From NCBI RefSeq assembly GCF_000586435.1, contig NZ_BAWH01000015.1:1-64000 (forward strand): a DNA stretch of 64,000 bases, in the 5' to 3' direction. This document shows positions 56,832 through 64,000 of this stretch, one piece after another. Within the stretch, counting starts at the first letter, position 1; each line of letters starts with the position of its first letter. Made by a program: the position numbers and the translations under genes. A model generated the notes under the pieces. That model was not told where the DNA came from. It saw nothing but the letters and a program-made list of their open reading frames with translations, and made no database searches. This stretch comes from Psychrobacter sp. JCM 18901 (GTDB taxonomy: Bacteria > Pseudomonadota > Gammaproteobacteria > Pseudomonadales > Moraxellaceae).

Positions 56832-58024
56832 ATGAATAATCAGCTGGTTAAACCTTATGAGCGTGTTCAGCTTTTCTCAGGCGGAGGCTCACGTTTTGGT
56901 TATTATTTGGGCAGTTATGCAGCCCTAGCAGCGCATGATTTGACGCCAGACATTATCGTTGGTACTTGCGGTGGGAGTTTATCTGCTACTTAGTACACCT
57001 TGCGCCTGACCCTAAAGATTTGCAAGCATTGATGTGCAGCCGTGAATTATATCGTGTCATCACTGCCATCAGACATGTCGCGCCAGATGAAGCCAATAAA
57101 CGTCTAAAGCTGCGCTATATGACACATGCACTCAAACGTTGGCGGTTATCAAAGCAAAGGGATAATGGACAAGGACAACGTCAAGCAGACAGTTACGAGC
57201 GACTGTTAAATGAGCTACAGCAGTTGGCAATGTTTCGTATCGATAACGAGCAGTACTGGCTGGATGAGCTGTCGCAGTTTGCTGCTAGTGATAGTGGTAG
57301 CGCTGCTGGTAAAACAACGCCAGAGATAGCTATCATTGCCAGTCGATTGTATCAAGCACCTGCTGATGGCTTATGTAATAAAAAACCTGTACTGCAAGAG
57401 TTGTTATTTGCGCCGCCGTGCTTAGCAAATTTACCAAATTCTGCATCAGGTCTGGCTGACGAACAAATAACGTCACCAGCGCATATATTTGCAAACGGAC
57501 GCATACACCCGTCTGTAAAAGTACAGACGCAATGGGATTTTGCCCCAGTGATTCGCGCGTCTATGGCTGACATGTACTATCTACCGCCAACACATATCAC
57601 AGAGCTTGGCTGGTGTTTAGGAGGTGTGATTAATCTCACACCGATTGAGTTGGCCTGTCAGTTGGGTGATAGCGTATTTGCAGAGACTAAGGCAGGTTAT
57701 GACCCATGGCTGGCTGCTCCCGCGATTCAGCGCGTCTTTGGCTTCGATCCCAATGAGCGTTTGGCAGCAGTACACGGTTATCAACCAATCAGCGTGTCGC
57801 CGGCCACTGAAACCACTAATAAGAACCGTCAGCTACATTGGTTACCATTTGCAGACAACGAGCAGCAATTGAGAGGGCAAAATGTGCAAAAGCGTTTTAA
57901 CCTAAAGCAAATGACTGTTGAGCTAATACACAGCGACTATGACGGTTTTGTGCAGCAAATGCAGGCGCAATGGCAATATGGCTATCAGCGCACAGCCAGT
58001 TATATACAGCAGCATAAATTATGA
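56832..58024 (+). CDS. Patatin-like protein with non-canonical active site (frameshifted)
   Basis: About 397 residues. The patatin oxyanion loop is seen as FSGGGSRFGYYLGSYAAL (residues 15-32). The nucleophile elbow GxSxG is GTCGG, with Cys46 where Ser is expected. The catalytic DGG/DGA motif appears as WCLGGVINLTPIELA near residue 262, with Leu in place of Asp. Both dyad residues are thus changed. A lost base near 56990 breaks the join GGSLSA-YLVHLAPDPK. It sits between the hydrolase-methyltransferase and an SDR gene it overlaps by four bases, so it is part of the cluster. Lipid acyl hydrolase or transferase activity is possible only with different chemistry. Confidence 0.75.
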
Positions 58025-58836
58025 AAAACCTCGCAAAAGGTATCACTAGAAACCATGCACCACATATTATTATCGTTGGTGGTACAAGTGGTCTTGGCTT
58101 AGCTTTGGCGTTGCATCATCAGACGCTTGGCTGGCAAGTAAGCGTTGTTGGAAGTAGCACAGAAAAGATAGCCGATATCAACAGCCAGCATCCTGCTATC
58201 GTGACTTATGTATGCGACTTAACTGACCCAAGTCAAACGCAAACGTTATTAGACAGTTTGTCAGATATTAGTTTTCAAAGGCTGATCTATAGTGCTGGTA
58301 GCTATACCAATGAGCGTATCCATCACCTAAATCAAGCAGATAGCGACCAAATGCTAGCGATCAATTTGCAGGCGTTTGAGCAAGTTTTTAGATGGGCAAG
58401 CGCGCCGTTAAAGCAGCAAAACCAGTCGCTCGATGTCACTAAGAATGTTAGACCTAGCCTCATCTGTATTGCCTCTATCGCAGGCACGATAGATTATCCT
58501 TATGCCAGCCTTTATGCAAAAAGCAAACGTGCAATGATTGCTACGGCTAGCGCTTATCGGGCAGCACTTGTACCTTATGATATCCAAGTGAACTGTATTG
58601 CCTCAGGCTATATTGATACTCAAGCATTACGTGATTTAAACGATGGCGATGCTAGCCATAAGCCATTTATCATGAGCACGCAGACAGCGGTTGATCATAT
58701 TATGCAAGCAATTGACGATGATGTAGAACTAGCGATATTTCCACGCTCGATACGTTATATCGCGAGTGCATTAAATTATTTACCAAAGCCTGTGCTCAAT
58801 TGGATATTGCGCAGTAAGCTAGATAAGTCTTCTTAA
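58021..58836 (+). CDS. Short-chain dehydrogenase/reductase
   Basis: A 271-residue SDR. The Rossmann motif TGxxxGxG is seen as IIVGGTSGLGLALALHHQTLGW near residues 17-38. The NAG-like motif is IYSAGSYTNERI, and the active-site tetrad includes IASIAGTIDYPYASLYAKSKRAM (Ser, YxxxK). It reduces or oxidises a carbonyl/alcohol using NAD(P)(H), presumably of the lipid made by this cluster. The start overlaps the patatin-like stop (ATGA). The frame is intact. Confidence 0.85.
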   Translation: MKNLAKGITRNHAPHIIIVGGTSGLGLALALHHQTLGWQVSVVGSSTEKIADINSQHPAIVTYVCDLTDPSQTQTLLDSLSDISFQRLIYSAGSYTNERIHHLNQADSDQMLAINLQAFEQVFRWASAPLKQQNQSLDVTKNVRPSLICIASIAGTIDYPYASLYAKSKRAMIATASAYRAALVPYDIQVNCIASGYIDTQALRDLNDGDASHKPFIMSTQTAVDHIMQAIDDDVELAIFPRSIRYIASALNYLPKPVLNWILRSKLDKSS

Positions 58837-58883
58837 CCAAGCATTGTTTTAATCAAGCACTATCCTAATCAAAAATGGGCTGC

Positions 58884-59792
58884 TCATCCAAACAGCCAAT
58901 AAAGCAAGGTAAATACGGGCACTCCAATCAATAAACTGTCTATCCGATCTAATACCCCACCATGACCAGCGAGCATCGTTCCAGTATCTTTTACCCCGTG
59001 CTGGCGCTTAAAGGCTGATTCCAGTAAGTCTCCAAATATACCGCTCACAGCCAAGCCATAGGCAGCTAATAGACAGACCCACCAAGTAAAAGGAGTGAGC
59101 CAAAGACCTAATACTGATGCCAACATTGCCGCAACTAAACTACCAAAGATAGCACCTTCAATGCTTTTATTCGGGCTAATAGTCGGCGCTAGACCTCGTT
59201 TAAAGAGCTTACGCCCAAGCAGTCGCCCACATAGATATTGGGCAATATCGTTGAACTGACTGGCAAATAATACGAAGAGTAAAACGCCATATTGTTCGCG
59301 TTGCCAGGTCAATTGCTGTAAGACAATAAAGCTAATGATGAGTGAGATGAATGCAACACTCAGTAGTAGGTCTAAGTAGTTGAGCCGCGTATAGTGTTGA
59401 GTCGGATTGAGAGAGGTCTTCGGTAGCAGGAGCGTACTTGGCTGTAAACCTTGCGCTTGGAGTTTATGAATGAGCACGGCTTTACTGCGTAAACACCATA
59501 GGCGTTTAATCTCGTAGCTACCGCGTAAACCAATTAATATAAAAAATAAAATGAACAGCCATTGATAGGGATATACTTGCAAATGAGAACCTTGCGTATC
59601 GTTCGTTATTTTTGCAATCACATAGCAAGTGCAGAGCGCGGCTAACATCAACCACCACGAGCGTGCTATCAGGTAGATTTTTGGCAAGCGTTTGCGTAGA
59701 CGAGGTACGGCAAGTACACTCCAAGCCAAGCTGACGATTATCATCAGGGCAATCACAAACACAATATCAGAAGCCATACCATGGACACTCAA
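58884..59792 (-). CDS. cdsA: Phosphatidate cytidylyltransferase (CdsA family)
   Basis: A 302-residue inner-membrane enzyme making CDP-diacylglycerol from phosphatidate and CTP. It has about eight helices. The CdsA signature is at the C-terminus: GIFGDLLESAFKRQHGVKDTGTMLAGHGGVLDRIDSLLIG, with the S-x-F-KR-x4-KD core and DRIDS. The frame is intact. It is convergent with the lipid cluster, 47 bases from the SDR stop, and supplies the kind of CDP-lipid that the phosphatidyltransferase uses. The main housekeeping cdsA may lie elsewhere; clusters of this type often carry an extra copy. Confidence 0.88.
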   Translation of the reverse strand: MSVHGMASDIVFVIALMIIVSLAWSVLAVPRLRKRLPKIYLIARSWWLMLAALCTCYVIAKITNDTQGSHLQVYPYQWLFILFFILIGLRGSYEIKRLWCLRSKAVLIHKLQAQGLQPSTLLLPKTSLNPTQHYTRLNYLDLLLSVAFISLIISFIVLQQLTWQREQYGVLLFVLFASQFNDIAQYLCGRLLGRKLFKRGLAPTISPNKSIEGAIFGSLVAAMLASVLGLWLTPFTWWVCLLAAYGLAVSGIFGDLLESAFKRQHGVKDTGTMLAGHGGVLDRIDSLLIGVPVFTLLYWLFG

Positions 59793-59897
59793 AGAAGAGG
59801 TAATATTTTAAGCCTATCCATAATGATAGCTTAAATGCTTCTTTAACTATAGTGTTAGATATCCTCTTGATGGGTTTAGTTATTATCTGTCGTAGGC

Positions 59898-61806
59898 TTA
59901 AATATGGTCAGTAACTGGTATCGGACAACGCTCATTTTCTATAACGTGCGAAAAGGAGTTAAGCGTAGCGTCTCTCCGTGGCAAAATGATACTGGTCAAA
60001 GGCGTTTCAGCTAAGTTAGGATAATCCTCACGGTAATGCCCACCGCGACTCTCAAAACGCTGATAAGCCGATTGAACAATCATCGCTGCTAACGCTAATT
60101 GCCTCACCAATTGAAAAATGTCAAGCTCACTGTCAGTAGTAGGGGCTTTACTACTCATATCAGATAGCATGGTTTCAGTATGTTCGATTGACTCTTGCCA
60201 CTGCTCAATTTGTCGCAATGCTTGCTCTAACTGTTTGGCACTACGTGTGATGCCATATTGGCGGTCAAAAGAGCTTTCAATGCTATAGTTATCTCTGCAA
60301 TAGCTACTTCAGAATGAAATGCTTTATCAGCCTTATAAATTGGGAGTGATAACTGCTTGGAAGATGGCAAGATGACAAATTGCGTGTTTTCTAGTGTCGG
60401 ATATTGCCAAATATCGGCAGCTAACTGATGCAGTCCATAAGAGGCTGTCGTATGTGGCTGCGCCATTTTTTCTAAAGCTTCAGCCGTTTTCTCTAAAGCC
60501 TCTAAGTTCTTTAAGCGTTCCAATTTTTTTTAGATAACGAGGCAGATTAGCGGCGATGTTGCGACCAACCACCACACACTCCAACAATGAATTACTTGCT
60601 AAACGGTTGGCTCCATGTAGCCCTGTATAAGCAACTTCGCCTGCTGCATATAGTCCTGCGACGTCGGTCAAACCATTGGCGCAAGTCACCACGCCGCCAC
60701 AACTATAGTGGGCAGTCGGAGCGACCGGAATAGGGTCTGTCGTCATATCGATACCGAGTGCTAGCAGCGTCTGATAAATCTGCGGGAAATGTGCCTGTAT
60801 AAATGCGGCTGGCAAGTGACTGATATCAAGATGCACGTAGCCAAGTCCGTTACTACTAATCTGATTGGCTATTGCCCGAGCGACGATATCGCGTGGCGCC
60901 AATTCAGCGCGCTCATCAACGTCTAACATAAAGCGCACGCCAGTCTGTGGACAATAGAGTCGTCCACCTTCACCGCGTAATGCTTCAGATATCAGAAAGC
61001 TGCTGTCATCTAATGCCAGACCCGTTGGGTGAAATTGCACAAATTCTAAATTTGCTAAGCGGCAGCCTGCTTGCCATGCCATCATGACGCCATCACCAAC
61101 ACAGACATTAGGCGCGCTGGCACGCTTAAATAGTTGACCTAAGCCACCACTAGCGAGTACGACAGCTGAACTATAAATGGTGAGTTGACGCTCATTGATA
61201 TGATCAAAGACCAACGCCCCTCGGCAATGTTTAATCTCGCTATCGTTCATGCTAAAAGAAGAGCTGCTAATCATAGGTGGAGTCAGTAGCTCTAATGCTT
61301 CATGATAAGGCAAGATAGTGATATTGATTGCAGTCTGTGCTTTGGTGGTTAAGGCGTCCATCACGTGTCGACCCGTTGCATCATCGCATGAGCACACGTC
61401 TACAGCCATGACCGCCTTCTTTGGTTAAGTGTAAGTCACTGGTTTTTAAGACTGCAAAATCAGGTGCATTATCATTTTCTTTAGTTAAATTAGATTGAGT
61501 AAATGGCACACCTTGCTCGCATAGCCACTGCACCGCTTGCTGTCCTGCACCCAAGATACGGGCAGTATTGTCCGTCGCACACAATCCTGCACCAGCGATT
61601 AAGGTATCAGCGACATGATCAGTCACAGAGTCTGCTTTGTCTAAGCTAGCTGCAATACCACCTTGAGCGTAATGACTTGAGCACACCTCAAGCGCGGCTT
61701 TGCTTAAAACAGTGATATTCAGCGATTTCGGCAGAGATAGCGCGGTGCTCAAACCTGCCAGACCAGCTCCAATAATAAGAACATCAGTTTTTATCATATT
61801 ACTCAT
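59898..61806 (-). CDS. nadB: L-aspartate oxidase (frameshifted)
   Basis: About 630 residues. It oxidises aspartate to iminoaspartate, the first step of de novo NAD synthesis. The FAD motif is VLIIGAGLAGLSTALSLP. Active-site segments are SSHYAQGGIAASL, EGGHGCRRV, FVQFHPTGLA, ISEALRGEGGRLYCPQTG and VAPTAHYSCGGV, with GLHGANRLASNSLLE at the end of the FAD domain. Breaks lie near 61378-61395, at T8 60524-60531 and near 60285-60300. Correcting the last gives DRQYGITRSAKQLEQALRQIEQW. I choose the ATG at 61806 (MSNMIKTDVL) because AGGAG precedes it by 10 bases. It is 70 bases downstream of nadA, in operon. Confidence 0.9.
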
Positions 61807-61876
61807 ATCACTGCTGCTCCTGTTATTTATATAGCGAGTGGTGCTGGAACGATCAACTGAATGCGACTGACTCATG

Positions 61877-63016
61877 CTAGGCTGCCCCAACGTTAGCAAA
61901 CAGTGTACGGTCTTTTACAATGTCGCCACTAGCGGCCACGCGTTGCTTTTGTACTTCAGCAAAATCGAGCATCCGTTGTAAAGGTTTCTTAGCTGCTACT
62001 GCTAGCTCAGGTGTCATTAGCACTTCACCGCTTTGATTGGTTAAGCACTGTTCAATCCCTTTTAGACCGTTCATGGCCATCCAAGGACAAAACGCACAGC
62101 TTTTACAGCTTGCACTCTCACCAGCAGTTGGTGCGGCCAAGAATCGCTTGTTTGGTGAGCGTTTTTGCATCTCGTGCAATATACCCAAATCAGTAGCGAC
62201 GATAAAGGTATCAGCATCCATCTCATACGTTGATTGCAAAAGTTTGCTAGTCGAGCCGACCACATCAGCGAGTGCCACCACGCTATCAGGTGACTCAGGA
62301 TGTACCAAGACTTTGGCCTCTGGGTGCTCCTGTTTTAATTGCAGGAGTTCAGTGGCTTTAAATTCGTTATGTACCAAACAAGACCCTTGCCAGAGCAACA
62401 TGTCTGCGCCAGTCTCACGAGCGATATATTTACCCAAATGACGGTCAGGTCCCCAAATAATCGGCTCACCTTGGGCATGTAAATGACGAACGATGTCGAT
62501 ACCGACAGATGAGGTCACTACCCAATCAGCTCTCGCTTTTACTGCGGCGCTGGTATTGGCGTAGACGACAACAGTACGCTCAGGATGGGCATCACAAAAT
62601 GCTGAAAACTCGTCAGCAGGACAGCCTAAATCGAGCGAGCATTCGGCTTCTAAATCTGGCATGAGGACGGTCTTTCCATGCTCAATATTTTTGCCGATTC
62701 ACCCATAAAGCGCACACCAGCGACGACCAATGTTTGGGCGCTATGAGCTTGTCCAAAGCGTGCCATTTCAAGTGAGTCACCGACGCAGCCACCGGTTGCC
62801 AATGCCAAGTCTTGGATAAAAGGGTCGACATAGTAATGTGCTACCAGTACGGCATTATTCTCTTTCAGCAGCTGCTTGATATTTTCTTCAACCACGATGC
62901 GTTCAGCGCGAGGCAAGTTTGCTGGCATTTTAGCCTTGGCATATTCAATGTTCATCTGAATGGCGATGCGATTGTCTGTACTCAGGATAGGTGCGTCGTA
63001 AGGATATTTTTTTCAT
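61877..63016 (-). CDS. nadA: Quinolinate synthase A (frameshifted)
   Basis: About 379 residues. It condenses iminoaspartate with dihydroxyacetone phosphate to quinolinate using a 4Fe-4S cluster. Seen are [81 protein letters not shown], and the C-terminal cysteine cluster [15 protein letters not shown]. Two breaks occur: a T7 run at 63007-63013, whose correction gives start [16 protein letters not shown] at 63016, and one near 62658 ([12 protein letters not shown]). First gene of nadAB, under the palindrome-covered promoter. Confidence 0.92.
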
Positions 63017-63100
63017 AATGGCAGCCTTTGTTGGTGCAATAACGATAAATGTATGAGCTAAAAAATAGGTAATTGGACATAATAAATTTATAAGTTGTCT

Positions 63101-63130
63101 TAATTATGCTCATTTTGAGCATAATTACAA
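63101..63130 (-). promoter_or_regulatory. nadA promoter overlapped by a perfect 12-3-12 palindrome
   Basis: TAATTATGCTCA and TGAGCATAATTA are perfect inverted arms with a TTT spacer (63101-63127). On the minus strand TTGTAA (63130-63125) and CATAAT (63108-63103) stand 16 bases apart, forming a sigma-70-like promoter for nadA that the palindrome covers almost completely. This layout is typical of a repressor operator. The NadQ-like gene is divergent, starting 251 bases away, and is the obvious candidate binder. Confidence 0.7.
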
Positions 63131-63377
63131 GTGGTTTTTTTATACTTAATAAGTCAAAAGATTAGGTTTTAGTGCTCAAAGTGATGTGTAATTAAGCCGT
63201 ACTGAGCTTAAAAACAGTGCTAATTCATGCCCCTTATAACTATTTATCTATATTGATTTTTCATACTTACAACCACAGACTATGATAGTTTTAGATTCGA
63301 GCTATACTAAGCAATACCATAGCTATTAACCCCAATAGCCTTTTACATTTCAGAGAAAAAGGATAATTCCCAAAGCC
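63131..63377. other. Remainder of the nadA/NadQ-like intergenic region
   Basis: About 250 AT-rich bases with no ORF. They must carry the promoter of the regulator gene. GGATAATTCCC at 63361-63371 holds a weak GGA ribosome binding site before its ATG. Confidence 0.4.
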
Positions 63378-64000
63378 ATGACGTTGTCTTATTCACATGC
63401 GCACCAGCAAGGTAGCGGCACGACAGAAGTGGTCGCCGTATTGGTCGCTATCACCGATCATATCGCGCGCGTTCTAACCGTTGACCAAGGCAAGCTGTTG
63501 CCAAATGGGCCACTTATGCCGCTACATCGCTCGCTACAAGCGGGCGTACGTCAGTGGGTAGAGGAGCAAACGCAGCAACCGCTTGGATATTTGGAGCAGT
63601 TATATACCTTTGTCGATACCAATAGACGTAACATCGACGGTCATGCGTTGGTGTATGTGAGTTATTTAGGTTTGGTGCAAGAGACGCAAACGCAGGCACT
63701 CCAAAGCAAAGCACTCTGGCGAGATTGGTACGACTATTTCCCATGGGAAAATCATCTGGACGGTATGCCCAGCATCATCATGGACTTTATCGTGCCTGCG
63801 CTACTCGAATGGGCCAATACTGCCAACGATTCAATCGTTCAACAGCGCAGGCGTCAGCGCATTTGCTTATGTTGGGGGCTGGACGAAGTGTTTTTGGCAA
63901 GTGGTAAACTCACTGACAGTCAATCATTCAACGAACACGATAATGAAAGTAGAGAATGGATTGCAGAGCATGTGTTACTACGTTATGAAATGCTTTATGA
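63378..64000 (+). CDS. NadQ-like (COG4111/Nudix-related) NAD regulator, N-terminal part
   Basis: An ORF open to the window end, at least 207 residues. The N-terminal half contains RSLQAGVRQWVEEQT and LEQLYTFVDTNRRNIDGHALVYVSYLGLVQE, a Nudix-related fold lacking a canonical Nudix box. The second half has WRDWYDYFPWENHLDGMPSI, which I recognise from the COG4111/NadQ family of NAD-biosynthesis repressors described in alphaproteobacteria. A DNA-binding domain is expected beyond the window edge. It is divergent from nadAB with a palindromic operator candidate between. Family recognition is from memory, moderately sure. Confidence 0.65.
   Translation, partial: MTLSYSHAHQQGSGTTEVVAVLVAITDHIARVLTVDQGKLLPNGPLMPLHRSLQAGVRQWVEEQTQQPLGYLEQLYTFVDTNRRNIDGHALVYVSYLGLVQETQTQALQSKALWRDWYDYFPWENHLDGMPSIIMDFIVPALLEWANTANDSIVQQRRRQRICLCWGLDEVFLASGKLTDSQSFNEHDNESREWIAEHVLLRYEMLY

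Overview
The window reads as a chromosome segment of a Moraxellaceae gammaproteobacterium, most likely Psychrobacter or a close relative. The grounds are moderate GC, a fused nuoCD inside a complete nuoABCDEFGHIJKLMN operon, the leuS-lptE-holA order, and dut-phosphomannomutase-argB adjacency. This assignment is from recognition, not from a search. There is no prophage, insertion sequence, rRNA or CRISPR array. The only clearly foreign-looking stretch is about 289-2014, which is AT-rich and encodes one unrecognised protein. LAYOUT: 1-2.0 kb holds the tail of a + strand gene, a terminator and the unknown protein. 2.1-8.5 kb holds OsmC, a flavodoxin-like protein, a DUF938 methyltransferase, a secreted dienelactone hydrolase, catalase HPII (katE) and a metallo-beta-lactamase-fold hydrolase. 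8.6-8.9 kb has two identical tRNA-Lys(UUU) genes. 9.1-12.6 kb encodes a MacAB efflux pair. 12.9-17.6 kb is the leuS-lptE-holA operon. 17.8-25.8 kb holds an ArsC/Spx-like protein, a small secreted protein, argB, phosphomannomutase, dut, mgtE and rep. 26.7-43.0 kb is the respiratory complex I operon, followed by a ferredoxin-NADP reductase. 44-49.6 kb has two small hypotheticals, a TonB-like protein, MscS, YbeY and PhoH/YbeZ. 50-53.9 kb has two ubiquinone-type FAD monooxygenases and LysO. 54.1-59.8 kb is a compact lipid-enzyme cluster: CDP-alcohol phosphatidyltransferase, hydrolase-methyltransferase fusion, patatin-like protein, SDR and a convergent CdsA. 59.9-64 kb carries nadB and nadA, with a divergent NadQ-like regulator cut by the window end. 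HOW IT FITS: most of the window is core metabolism and envelope biology. The two most interesting places are the lipid cluster, where both the phosphatidyltransferase and the patatin-like protein lack canonical catalytic or metal-binding residues, and the nadA promoter, which lies under a perfect 12-3-12 palindrome next to a putative NAD regulator. Three short tandem-repeat arrays (periods 20, 20 and 15 bp) sit just upstream of nuoA, upstream of nuoCD, and between the TonB-like gene and mscS. QUALITY WARNING: about 26 genes, including the essential leuS and holA, are interrupted by single-base shifts, mostly at runs of A or T of 7-8 bases. This is the signature of sequencing or assembly error, not gene decay. 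I therefore annotate those genes across the shifts as single CDS features and give the suspected shift positions. Lengths of such genes are approximate.
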